From contig PVNI01000024.1 in assembly GCA_003001795.1 (NCBI GenBank), positions 1 through 64,000 on the forward strand: a DNA stretch of 64,000 bases, given 5' to 3'. The position numbers and the translations under genes were made by a program. The DNA comes from Actinomadura viridilutea (GTDB lineage Bacteria; Actinomycetota; Actinomycetes; Streptosporangiales; Streptosporangiaceae). The notes below the pieces were generated by a model. It saw only the letters and a program-made list of their open reading frames with translations, was not told where the DNA came from and did not search any database. Shown one piece after another: positions 52,638 through 60,753 of this stretch. Each line of letters starts with the position of its first letter. Position 1 is the first letter of the stretch.

Positions 52638-53007
52638 CCGCGCCCTGACCGTCCAGGTGTCCGAACAAGCCGGCTGCGCCCTGGTCGCGCCCGCCGGAAC
52701 CATCGACTTCCGCACCCGCGCGCTGCTGAGCGACCGTCTCCGCCGGGCGATCGACGAGACCGGCCTCGCGGTGATCGTGGACATGAGCGCCGTCGAGCTC
52801 TGCGACTCCGGCGGCCTCGACGCCCTCGTCCGCGCCCACCGCCGCGCCGACGCCCGCGGCACCACCATGGTCATCGTCGGCCTGCCCCGCCACGTCGAGC
52901 GGCTGTTCTCCCTCGCCGGGCCGCGCCACGCCCTCTACCGCAAACCCGATCTCCGGACCGCCCTGCACTGGCTGGAGACCGGGGTGGGCGAACCCGCCGC
53001 CTCCTGA
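52627..53007 (+). CDS. STAS-domain anti-sigma factor antagonist
   Basis: 126 residues from ATG 52627. A single STAS domain (about 8-110) with the phosphorylation block VIVDMSAVELCDSGGLDALV, where the Ser of D-S-G is the target of an HPK-like anti-sigma kinase. Unphosphorylated STAS proteins of this type bind the anti-sigma factor and free a sigma factor (SigB/SigF type). No kinase or sigma gene is adjacent, so the partner is encoded elsewhere. It overlaps the upstream winged-helix gene by 11 bp. Confidence 0.9.
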   Translation: MSTDRALTVQVSEQAGCALVAPAGTIDFRTRALLSDRLRRAIDETGLAVIVDMSAVELCDSGGLDALVRAHRRADARGTTMVIVGLPRHVERLFSLAGPRHALYRKPDLRTALHWLETGVGEPAAS

Positions 53008-53162
53008 CCGTCCGCGACAAGCGCCGCGACGCGGACGCGACCGGACCTCGGTCGGATGGGTAGCGACATGGGGGTTTTCCCCCGTCCCCCCGGCACGGTG
53101 CGCGCGACATGCTTCCTGTGTCCGAGATGCGCGGCTTCCAGCGTGCACCGAGGGGCTTCATC

Positions 53163-53360
53163 ATGTGCGAGCATTGGCCACCGTGCCCACCGGCGACCGC
53201 GCCGGAGCACGGTTCGGCGCGTCTTGTGGCCTACCACCCGGAACAAGGGTGGGGGCTGCTCTGCAACGGCGTCGTGATCTTCGATGACGGCGGGGAGCTG
53301 CCGCCTGGGGATCGCCTCGTCTCCCTGTCCCGACTTCAGGCGGCCGCGCCGGTCGGTTGA
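53163..53360 (+). CDS. DUF5999 family small protein
   Basis: 65 residues from ATG 53163, with GAGGGG 7 bp upstream. The sequence is typical: it starts MCEHWPPCP with two cysteines, then AYHPEQGWGLLCNGVVIFDD and GELPPGDRLV. DUF5999 proteins are restricted to actinomycetes and have no assigned role; the Cys pairs may bind metal. The frame opens earlier but the family start is here. Confidence 0.85.
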   Translation: MCEHWPPCPPATAPEHGSARLVAYHPEQGWGLLCNGVVIFDDGGELPPGDRLVSLSRLQAAAPVG

Positions 53361-53445
53361 GGCCACGCCACCCGGATTCCCGGGGTGCCGTCGCGCGGGT
53401 GCACCAGCTCGTCGTGGCTCATGCTCGAGATTCTGAGGAGACAAC

Positions 53446-54363
53446 GTGAACCCGCTGAACCAGCAGGAACGAGGGCGGCGAACCGGTCTCGGCGAACCCG
53501 GGCCGGGCCGGGAGCGGTTCCCGCTCTGGGGGACGACGGCCACGGTGGCGGTCACCGAACCCCGCCGGCTCGGCGTCGCCCGCCACGCCGTGGACCGCGT
53601 CGTCGCCGACATCGGAGCGGCGTGCGACGCCTACCGCGGCGGGTCCGACCTGGCGCGGGTCCACGCGGCGGCCGGGCACCCGGTCCGGGTCGGCGCCACC
53701 TTCCACGCCCTGCTGTGGACGGCGCTGCACGCGGCCGAGGTGACCGGGGGAGGAGCCGATCCGCTGGTCCGGGCGCCCAAGGGCGCCTGGCGGTCGATCG
53801 TGATCGACGACCCCCCGGGGACGGTGCTGCTGCCGCCGGGGACGACCCTCGACCTGTGGCCCACGGCGAAGGTGTTCGCCGTCGACCGGGCCGCCGAGCT
53901 CGCCGCCGGGGAGGCGGGGTGCGGCGTGCTCGTCTCGCTCGACGGGAAGATCTCGGTGGCCGGGGCGCTCCCCGCCCGCGGCTGGCGGCTGCGGCTGACC
54001 GACGATCTCGACGACGCCCGCGGCGACGACGACCCGTTCGGCCAGGACATCGTGCTGCGGATGCAGTGCGGACTGGTCACCCGAGCGCTGACGGCCGCGG
54101 ACCGCCCCGCGCTGAACGGGGGGACGGGCGTGACCTGGCTGATCGACCGCCTGGCGAGCAGATCGGCGCGCGGACCGTGGCGCACGATCTCGGTCGTGGC
54201 CGACAGCTGCGTGGACGCCGACACGGCGTGCATCGCCGCCGCGGCCCACGGACCCGAGGCCGCCGAGTGGCTGAAATCCCTCGGACTGGCCGCGCGAACC
54301 GTCCACGAGGACGGCTGGGCCCTGACGATCGGCGACTGGCCCGCGGTGTCGTCCTCATCATGA
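53446..54363 (+). CDS. ApbE-like protein lacking canonical motifs
   Basis: 305 residues from GTG 53446 (GAGGAG upstream). The fold is that of ApbE: LWGTTATVAV, ACDAYRGGSDLARVHAAAG, GADPLVRAP, TLDLWPTAKVFAVDRAAELA (the nucleotide-loop helix) and DSCVDADTACIAAA. Two conserved blocks are degraded. The G-G-D/N loop is VSLDGKISV, and the H-H-I-I-D-P loop is replaced by TGVTWLIDRL. Flavin transfer is therefore uncertain. No FMN-binding target is nearby, unlike the intact apbE at 37553. Confidence 0.75.
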   Translation: MNPLNQQERGRRTGLGEPGPGRERFPLWGTTATVAVTEPRRLGVARHAVDRVVADIGAACDAYRGGSDLARVHAAAGHPVRVGATFHALLWTALHAAEVTGGGADPLVRAPKGAWRSIVIDDPPGTVLLPPGTTLDLWPTAKVFAVDRAAELAAGEAGCGVLVSLDGKISVAGALPARGWRLRLTDDLDDARGDDDPFGQDIVLRMQCGLVTRALTAADRPALNGGTGVTWLIDRLASRSARGPWRTISVVADSCVDADTACIAAAAHGPEAAEWLKSLGLAARTVHEDGWALTIGDWPAVSSSS

Positions 54364-54384
54364 CGTCGAGATCATGACGTCGAG
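54357..54384 (+). repeat. 14-bp tandem duplication over the stop of the ApbE-like gene
   Basis: ATCATGACGTCGAG occurs at 54357-54370 and again at 54371-54384 with no spacer. The TGA stop of the ApbE-like gene lies in the first copy. The convergent LuxR-family gene ends at 54428. Confidence 0.9.
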
Positions 54385-54427
54385 CGCGGCGTCCCCGGCG
54401 TCGCGTCGTGCGCCCCCTCTGAACCCG

Positions 54428-56776
54428 TCACCCGGACGGGCCGCCGTTGCCGGACGCGCCGTCCCGCTCCCTCACCCAGGAAGCGATCCGAGCACGGGAC
54501 CGGAACCCCAGCTTGTCCATGATGTGCTCGATGTGCCCCTCGACGGTGCGCTGAGCGATCACCAGCGTCGCCGCGATGTCCTTGTTGCTCAGCCCCTGGG
54601 CGACCAGCCCGGCGATCTCCGTCTCGCGGGGTGTCAGCGGCGACGCCTCCGCCGCGCCGGAGGCCGCGGCGGCCTCCGCGGGCCGCTCCTCCAGGGCGTA
54701 GGAGAGCGCCGCCTCGTGCGACAGGCGCGCCCCGTGCTGGAAGGCCGACGAGAACGCCGACGCGCCCAGCGCCTGGCGGGTACGGGCCTCGCACTCGTCG
54801 TGGAAGTGCACCAGGTGCCCGTAGCCGGACAGCGGAGCGCCGACCGACTTCCACACGTTCTGCACGGCGCCGAGCAGCCGGGCGGCCCGCGTGAACTGCT
54901 CCTCGCCTGCCGCGATCCAGGCGAGCACCTCCAGGTTCATGCCGATGCCCAACGCGTCGTCGAGGGAGCGGTTGAACCGCAGGCTCTCCTGCTCCATCGC
55001 GGCGGCGCGGCGGGCGTCGCCCTGGCGCCAGATCTCGATCCCCAGCGCCATCATGGCGTACGCCCGGTGCCAGCCTTCCCCGTACGTCTCGCACACGGCG
55101 ATGCCCTCCTCGCCGAAGGCGATCGCGCGCGCCGAGTCGCCGAGGAAGGAGTAGGCGAGGGAGAGCCTGATGAGCGCCAGCGCCAGACCCACCGGATCCC
55201 CGGCGGCGCGATGCCGAGCCGCCGCCGCCTCGTACAGCGCGATGGCGGCGGTGACGTCCCGCCGCCACATGGCGATCATCCCGGCGTAGACGGCGACGTA
55301 GCCGAGCACCGACTCCAGGCCCAGCTCCTCCCCGATGGCCTCGCTCTCTTGCAGCATCGCCGTCGCCGCGTCGACGTCGGCCTGGATGATGGCGAGCCAG
55401 CTGTCGGCCCACAGCGCCCGCGCCCGCACCTCGGTGCGTCCGGTGTCCGCGGCCAGCCCGCGGTCCAGCCAGCGGCGCCCTTCCGCCAGGTAGGAGCTGG
55501 TGATCCAGTGGTAGAGCAGGTCGGCCGCCATGGCCAGGCCCGCCGCGGCCTCCCCGGGCCGGGTGAAACAGAATTCCAGGGCGGCCCGCAGGTTGGCGTG
55601 TTCCCGCTGCAGCCGGGTCAGCCACCTGACCTGGTCGGGGCCGAACAGGCGGTCGCGCGCCTCGGACGCCAGATTCCGGTAGTAGTCGCGGTGCCGCCGC
55701 AGGACCTGCTCGGCCTCCCCGGATGCGGCCAGGCGCTCGCGGCCGTACTGGCGGATGGTCTCCAGCAGCCGGTACCTGACCGCGGTCGGGTCCTCCTCGC
55801 AGACCAGGATGGACTTGTCCACCAGTCCGCTGATCAGGTCGGCGACCTCGTCGGCGGAGATGTCGCCGCCCGCGCAGACCGCCTCGGCCGCCTCCAGGTC
55901 CAGCCCGCCGCTGAAGACCGACACCCTGGCCCACAGCGTGCGCTCTTCGTCGTTGCACAACGTGTGGCTCCAGTCGATCAGCGCCCGCAGCGTCTGGTGC
56001 CGGGGCAGCGCGGCCGGCGACCCCGTGGTGAGCAGCCGGAACCGGTCGTCCAGCCGATCCAGCACCTGGTGCACCGACAGCGCCCGCAGCCGCACCGCGG
56101 CCAGCTCGATGCCCAGCGGCAGGCCGTCCAGCCGCCGGCAGATCGACTCCACCGCCGTCCGGTTCTCGTCGGTGACCGAGAACCGCGGCATCACCGCCCG
56201 GGCGCGTTCGGTGAACAGCTGCACCGCCTCCGACGCCGCCGCGTCCGTTCCCGGCTCCGACAGCGCCAGCGTCGGCACGGGGAAGGCCTGCTCGCCGGCG
56301 ACCCCGAGCACATGGCGGCTGGTGGCCAGGATCCGCAGGTCCGGCGCCGCGAGCAGCAACGCCTCGGCCAGGACCGCGCACTCCTGCAGCAGGTGCTCGC
56401 AGTTGTCCAGGATCATCAGCGCCCGCTTGTCCGCCAGGTACTCGGTGAGGACGTCCATCGGCGGACGGGTCGACTGGTCGCGCAGCTCCAAGGTCTCGAT
56501 GACCGTCGGGATCAGCAGTTCGGGCTTCTCCATGTCGGCCAGTTCCACCAGCCACACGCCGTCGGCGAAGGCGCGCTCCAGGGTCGCGCCCACGCGGACG
56601 GCCAGGCGGGTCTTGCCGACGCCCCCGGGGCCGGTGAGGGTGACCAGCCGTGACGCGGAGAGCATGCGCCGGACCTCGGCAACCTCATGCCGACGTCCAA
56701 CGAAGCTCGTCAGCTCGGCTGGAAGCCTGCGCCTGCGCCGTCGTCTCGTCGACGCGCTCGATGTCGCAGCGGCCAT
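54428..56776 (-). CDS. Large NB-ARC ATPase / LuxR-HTH transcriptional regulator
   Basis: 782 residues from ATG 56776. N-terminal NTPase (about 20-330): FVGRRHEVAEV, P-loop TLTGPGGVGKTRLA, Walker-B-like RALMILDNCEHLL, then RRLDGLPLGIELAA of the NB-ARC/AfsR type. Helical TPR-like repeats run from about 390 to 690. The C-terminal LuxR HTH (about 712-770) reads LTPRETEIAGLVAQGLSNKD, then IAATLVIAQRTVEGHIEHIM. Such proteins switch on ATP and ligand binding and often control secondary metabolism. It converges on the ApbE-like gene and is divergent from the SGNH esterase. Confidence 0.93.
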   Translation of the reverse strand: MAAATSSASTRRRRRRRLPAELTSFVGRRHEVAEVRRMLSASRLVTLTGPGGVGKTRLAVRVGATLERAFADGVWLVELADMEKPELLIPTVIETLELRDQSTRPPMDVLTEYLADKRALMILDNCEHLLQECAVLAEALLLAAPDLRILATSRHVLGVAGEQAFPVPTLALSEPGTDAAASEAVQLFTERARAVMPRFSVTDENRTAVESICRRLDGLPLGIELAAVRLRALSVHQVLDRLDDRFRLLTTGSPAALPRHQTLRALIDWSHTLCNDEERTLWARVSVFSGGLDLEAAEAVCAGGDISADEVADLISGLVDKSILVCEEDPTAVRYRLLETIRQYGRERLAASGEAEQVLRRHRDYYRNLASEARDRLFGPDQVRWLTRLQREHANLRAALEFCFTRPGEAAAGLAMAADLLYHWITSSYLAEGRRWLDRGLAADTGRTEVRARALWADSWLAIIQADVDAATAMLQESEAIGEELGLESVLGYVAVYAGMIAMWRRDVTAAIALYEAAAARHRAAGDPVGLALALIRLSLAYSFLGDSARAIAFGEEGIAVCETYGEGWHRAYAMMALGIEIWRQGDARRAAAMEQESLRFNRSLDDALGIGMNLEVLAWIAAGEEQFTRAARLLGAVQNVWKSVGAPLSGYGHLVHFHDECEARTRQALGASAFSSAFQHGARLSHEAALSYALEERPAEAAAASGAAEASPLTPRETEIAGLVAQGLSNKDIAATLVIAQRTVEGHIEHIMDKLGFRSRARIASWVRERDGASGNGGPSG

Positions 56777-56976
56777 TCATCGCCCCACGCCGATGGGATC
56801 ACCATGCGCCCGGAATCGGCCCGGATACCTGCCACCCTATGCGGCTGCATTCTCACCTGCACGTGCACGAGCAGGCGTGACGCGGTGTTGGCGGGGCCTT
56901 CACCAACGATCGACGAATGAAAGTCCTCGGGGCCGGGCGAGAAGGCGTCGACGGCGGCGCGGTCGTCGCTCGCCAT

Positions 56977-56993
56977 ATGGGAGCGCTTCCCAT
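56977..56993. promoter_or_regulatory. CelR/CebR-like LacI-family operator
   Basis: ATGGGAGCGCTTCCCAT has perfect 6-bp arms (ATGGGA/TCCCAT) around GCGCT. It differs from the known CelR/CebR box TGGGAGCGCTCCCA by one inserted T. It ends 14 bp before the start codon of the secreted esterase, overlapping where RNA polymerase or ribosomes would load. Assignment is by sequence likeness only. Confidence 0.6.
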
Positions 56994-57007
56994 TTTCGGA
57001 GGGTCCC

Positions 57008-57754
57008 ATGGTCAGGCTGACGGCCCCGCTCGTGAGGTTGATCACGCTGCTGGCGCTGCTGACGGGGGCGGCGGCAGCGGCGGTGACGGGGGCGCCGCTG
57101 CCGTCCCGGGCGGACGCCCCGGTGCGGGTCATGCCGCTCGGTGATTCGATCACCGGGTCCCCCGGCTGCTGGCGGGCGCTGCTGTGGAACCGCCTCCAGG
57201 ACTTCGGGCACACCGACGTCGACTTCGTGGGCACCCTCCCGCCGCAGGGCTGCTCGGTGCCCTACGACGGCGACAACGAGGGCCACGGCGGCGCGCTGGT
57301 GACCGACGTGGCCGACCGGAACCTGCTCCCGGGATGGCTGGCGGCCACGCGTCCCGACGTCGTGATGATGCCCTTCGGCACCAACGACGTCTGGAGCAAC
57401 CGCCCCACCAGCGCGATCCTCGCCGCGTACACCACGCTGGCCGGCCAGATGCGGGCGAGCAACCCCGCGATGAAGGTCCTCGTCGCGCAGATCATCCCGA
57501 TGAACCCGCCCGACTGCCCCGAGTGCGCCGGCCGCGTCATCGCCCTCAACCGGGTCATCCCCGACTGGGCCGCCGCCAACTTCACCGCCGAGTCCCCGAT
57601 CATCGTCGTCGACCAGTGGACCGGCTTCGACACCTCGGCCGACACCTACGACGGCGTCCATCCCAACGACTCCGGCAACCAGAAGATCTCCGACCGCTGG
57701 TACCCGGCCCTGGTCACCGCTCTGGACGCCGCGACCCCGCCGTCGCAAAGCTGA
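57008..57754 (+). CDS. Secreted SGNH-family esterase (GDSL, CE3-like)
   Basis: 248 residues from ATG 57008 (GGAGGG upstream). The signal peptide is about residues 1-36, with cleavage near SRA. SGNH blocks: MPLGDSITG (nucleophile Ser), GNxD block PFGTNDVW, and DGVHPNDSGNQKISD with the catalytic Asp and His. The pattern resembles carbohydrate esterase family 3 acetylxylan esterases and related GDSL lipases. Four cysteines suggest disulfides. The CelR-like operator directly upstream supports a role in plant-polysaccharide deacetylation. Confidence 0.88.
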   Translation: MVRLTAPLVRLITLLALLTGAAAAAVTGAPLPSRADAPVRVMPLGDSITGSPGCWRALLWNRLQDFGHTDVDFVGTLPPQGCSVPYDGDNEGHGGALVTDVADRNLLPGWLAATRPDVVMMPFGTNDVWSNRPTSAILAAYTTLAGQMRASNPAMKVLVAQIIPMNPPDCPECAGRVIALNRVIPDWAAANFTAESPIIVVDQWTGFDTSADTYDGVHPNDSGNQKISDRWYPALVTALDAATPPSQS

Positions 57755-57769
57755 CCCTGACGGCTTCAC

Positions 57770-58110
57770 GCTGCTGGCAGTGGTACACCCGTTGACCGCC
57801 TGCCAGGATCCGTGGCAGGCGGGCACGTTGCGCCATGGTGCCCTGGTGCGCGGTGACCGGCAGCGGCAGCGCCCGCTGCCCGTGCTCGGATGCCAGATGG
57901 ATCGTGGTCGTCAGCCCACCGCGTGAACGCCCCAAAGCGTGATCAGCGGGTTCCTCGCCCACCGCACCCGGCGGATTCTTCTGTCGGTTCGACGCTTACG
58001 GGCGGCATCCTGATGCGCCAGGACGATCACACGGGTTGACGCTCACCGCCCACGTGATCACGCCTGCCGCATCCGCCCGTGCCTGCAGACCGGCGACGAT
58101 CCGCGCCCGC
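57770..58110 (-). pseudogene. Decayed IS5-family transposase (relic 2)
   Basis: Minus-strand fragments in successive frames read ARADAAGVITWAVSV, then VLAHQDAARKRRTDRR, then GEEPADHALGRSRGGLTTTI and HLASEHGQRALPLPVTA. They follow the order of the DDE region of intact IS5-family (ISL2-type) transposases (ADAAG-x-I-x-W-x-VSVDST..., AHQ-x-AA, GRSRGG-L-T-T-K-I-H-L-A). At least two frameshifts are visible, and the N- and C-termini are missing. Confidence 0.8.
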
Positions 58111-58480
58111 AACCTCGCCCGCTGCCGTTGCGGTGGTGGTTGGCGCCGCCTGCGGCACACCCGAGGGCCCTGTGCCCGCCGCGTCCAGGGATGCGCATCG
58201 CTGACCCCGGCGGAGCCCGAAGGCACCCGGGCAGTATTTGGTCGACTCTTTGTTTCTGCCCCGTTTGGCTTTATATATTCCAAGCTGGGTAGGTCTTTGT
58301 GTGACGTATCTCTGAAAGGTGTGCGAGAGTGCACTGACCACTCCGTGATATTCGCTTTTCTGTGCGGTGATACCACTGTGTGGTGATTAGAAGTGAAATA
58401 GTGCGGTATCTATGGTGATGTCAGATTCGTTCACGCTGATCTGATCGGCGTACGGATCACCGGGCTGGGGGGACGCTCTG
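58111..58480. other. Intergenic with AT-rich segment
   Basis: No supported gene. From about 58230 to 58430 the base composition is clearly lower in GC than anywhere nearby, which may mark foreign DNA brought with the IS relic or a promoter for the gene at 58481. Confidence 0.5.
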
Positions 58481-58774
58481 ATGATCTCGGTTCTGATCGC
58501 CGTGTTGGTCCTCGCTGCGCTGGCGTTGGCGCCGTGGCTGTCCCAACTGGGCGGCGGCGTCGATGTCGAGCTGTGGGAACGCGGACGCAAGGCGTTGCGA
58601 GCGGTCATGACGGGCGAGGAAGAGGACGCCGAGGCCGACGCCGGGGACGGGAGGATAGAACCCACGGGCAACGTGCGGATCCTCCCCACGAAGAAGCAGG
58701 ACGATCGAATCGAAGAAATCGAAGACGACGACGAAGACGTGATGATGGAGCCTCCGACCGCCCACACCGCCTGA
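58481..58774 (+). CDS. Small membrane protein with acidic tail (97 aa)
   Basis: ATG 58481 is preceded by GGGGGGACG. One N-terminal hydrophobic helix (about residues 2-22: ISVLIAVLVLAALALAPWLS) is followed by a cytosolic part that becomes strongly acidic (TGEEEDAEADAGDG; later EEIEDDDEDV). No known family. Codon use fits the genome. A strong hairpin follows. It could be a membrane anchor for a basic partner. Confidence 0.6.
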   Translation: MISVLIAVLVLAALALAPWLSQLGGGVDVELWERGRKALRAVMTGEEEDAEADAGDGRIEPTGNVRILPTKKQDDRIEEIEDDDEDVMMEPPTAHTA

Positions 58775-58787
58775 GACGGTCGGTCGC

Positions 58788-58832
58788 AGCGGCCCCGGCG
58801 TGGAACCAGCCATTGTTCGTGCCGGGGCCGCT
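58788..58832. terminator. Bidirectional hairpin between convergent genes
   Basis: AGCGGCCCCGGC (58788-58799) pairs perfectly with GCCGGGGCCGCT (58821-58832), a 12-bp stem with a 21-nt loop. Confidence 0.75.
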
Positions 58833-58887
58833 CACTGCGCGGGGCGCCCTGATCCCGCCGAAACGCCGCGCTGGGAAGAACCCGGGG

Positions 58888-59451
58888 TCACAGCAATGAG
58901 GACTGGCCGCCGTCGTAGACCAGCAAGCCGTCTTCTCTCTGTCGGGCCGCCGGGAAAGGGGTGTGGCCGGTCAGGTGCCCATCGTGCATGAGGTGGGCCA
59001 CGGACACGTCCCGTACCATCACGAGGAAATCGGCGAGCAGGCGGCGGTGGCAACGCCACCAGACGCTCTCGCTGCACATCACCGCCGTCGCGCCGCCGGC
59101 GGCGTCCGCCTTGTCCGCCTCGGCCAGCAGATCATCGACGGCGGCCGAGAACTCCGCGGTGCGCATGTGCGCGGCGTAGCCGCGGAACATCTCTTCCCGC
59201 CAGGCCAGGTCCGGCGAGTCGCCAGGCGGACGCCGGAACCCGCCGAGGCGCTTGTCCCAGCGATAGGCGATGCCCTGCTCGGGCAGCCACCGCTCCAGCT
59301 CGCGCCGCGCCACGTGCGGGTTGCGTCGGCTGCCGGGGGCGATACGGATGTCCACGACCAGCCTGACGTTCGCGCCGTTCAGCAAGCGCGTGAGCAGATC
59401 GCGGTCCGCGGTGCCGTGCCCGAAGGTGATCAGTGCGCGTTGCGGGTGCAT
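58888..59451 (-). CDS. DUF488 family protein
   Basis: 187 residues from ATG 59451. DUF488 marks: LITFGHGTADRDLLTRLL at the start, VVDIRIAPGSRRNPH, YRWDKRLGGFRRPPGDSPD and MCSESVWWRCHRRLLADFLV, with the conserved C-x-E...C-H-R. Function of the family is unknown; the Cys-His motif suggests metal binding or chemistry. Monocistronic. A lysine-free N-terminus and normal length support the start. Confidence 0.88.
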   Translation of the reverse strand: MHPQRALITFGHGTADRDLLTRLLNGANVRLVVDIRIAPGSRRNPHVARRELERWLPEQGIAYRWDKRLGGFRRPPGDSPDLAWREEMFRGYAAHMRTAEFSAAVDDLLAEADKADAAGGATAVMCSESVWWRCHRRLLADFLVMVRDVSVAHLMHDGHLTGHTPFPAARQREDGLLVYDGGQSSLL

Positions 59452-59892
59452 CCTTGCCTTTTACCCGACCCGTTACCCGACCCGGTGCGCCCACGCCCGC
59501 GGTTGGCGACGCGTGGCCCCGTGACGTGCGCGGGACGGATGTGCGATGGCAGGTGAGTGCGCCCGTGACGGGGGGCACCGCGACCAGGAGCCGTCCGAGG
59601 GGGTCACAGGAGCACAGCAGTGAATGTGCGTCCGAGGGAGACGAGGCAGGCATGAGCCTGTGGACTGCCGATATCCACGCCACCGTCACCCTCGCCGTCG
59701 ACATTGGCCGATGGGCGGCCCGCCCGTGGCTCTCCAGCCGCGGATGGCGTGCGGTCGCCTGGTAGATCGCGGATTTGCCGGTGCCGGTCGGCGCTCCGCC
59801 TGTGCCTCGCGGCCTGGCCGGGTCCGGCTCCTATCACTGCCAGTGGGGCGTGATCCGCTGCTTCACGTCATACTTTTGCGGCAACGTCCTCT
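59452..59892. other. Intergenic, no firm gene
   Basis: A 37-codon frame (ATG about 59653 to TAG 59764, MSLWTADIHATVTL at the start) has a purine-rich GGGAGACGAGG upstream but no recognisable product; I do not count it as a gene. The rest holds nothing. Confidence 0.4.
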
Positions 59893-60753
59893 TCACCTCG
59901 TCGGCCGCCGGGCAGCCGCGGCCGCCCGCCCACCGGCCAGAGACCGCGTCCCGCGAGGGGACCGAGGGCGCGTGGGGCGGCGAGAAGCGGGACGCCAAGT
60001 GGCGACCAGGGCGGCGGCGAGCAGCAGTTCGGCGATGTCCCCGCCGTAGTACATGATCTCCGCGGCGCCGCGGACCTGTGCGATGGGCGCGCGCACGTCG
60101 ACGAGGTATCCGCCGTACATCAGCTGTGCGATGACGGCGTGCGCGGCGATGGCCGCGCCGAGGACGACGAGCCGGGCCGGGACGCCGGGCCGCGAGGGCG
60201 CGGGATCGGGGCCGGCGATGACCCACGCGAACAGGCAGCCCGACAGCAGGAAGTGGGCGTGGACCAGCCGGTGCAGGACCGGGTCGGCAGCGGTGGCGTC
60301 GTACAGGGGCGTGAAGTACAGGACGGCCATGCCGCCGCCGGTCAGGGTCAGCGCGGTGACGGGGTGGGTCGGCGGCCGCAGCGCCCGGCTGCGCAGCACG
60401 CCGGTGAGCCGCCTCGCGTGCTTCACGGGCAGCGCCCGCAGCAGCACGGTGATCGGGGCGCCCATCACCAGCGCCACCGGGGCGTACATCCCGATCAGCA
60501 GATGCTGCAGCATGTGGCCGCGGAAGTCCCGGTGGGCGAACGCTGCGAGCGGAGGGAGCAGGGCCACGGCCAGCAGCACGCATCCGGTGAGAAAGCTCGC
60601 AGTACGCCGGCGCGGCAGCGGGCGCCGCCCCGAACGCGCGGCGCGCCGCACCAGCAGCAGGTAGACGGCCGGGAGCAGCGCGACGAGGGCAAGCGGCGGC
60701 AGGACGTCCCAGAGCCCGTCGCCGCGCTCGGGCAGCGGATGATCGTGCATCAT
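59893..60753 (-). CDS. CtaG-like cytochrome c oxidase assembly membrane protein
   Basis: 286 residues from ATG 60753, overlapping the DUF2243 stop by 4 bp. Seven membrane helices. The caa3_CtaG (PF09678) pattern is clear: HRDFRGHMLQHLLIGMYAPV, TPLYDATAADPVLHRLVHAH, FLLSGCLFAWVIAGPDP and MYYGGDIAELLLAAALV. These proteins help insert copper or assemble oxidase in Gram-positives. Histidines of the HMLQHL and HRLVHAH helices are candidate metal ligands. Translationally coupled to DUF2243. Confidence 0.9.
   Translation of the reverse strand: MMHDHPLPERGDGLWDVLPPLALVALLPAVYLLLVRRAARSGRRPLPRRRTASFLTGCVLLAVALLPPLAAFAHRDFRGHMLQHLLIGMYAPVALVMGAPITVLLRALPVKHARRLTGVLRSRALRPPTHPVTALTLTGGGMAVLYFTPLYDATAADPVLHRLVHAHFLLSGCLFAWVIAGPDPAPSRPGVPARLVVLGAAIAAHAVIAQLMYGGYLVDVRAPIAQVRGAAEIMYYGGDIAELLLAAALVATWRPASRRPTRPRSPRGTRSLAGGRAAAAARRPTR

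Noticed and set aside
54374-56653. 759-codon plus-strand frame opposite the NB-ARC/LuxR gene
   Set aside because: Antisense shadow of a real high-GC gene; composition is Arg/Gly/Gln-rich with no domain, while the minus strand has clear P-loop and HTH motifs.
59132-59704. 190-codon minus-strand frame overlapping the DUF488 gene
   Set aside because: Its second half is a frame-shifted reading of DUF488; the 5' part has no support.
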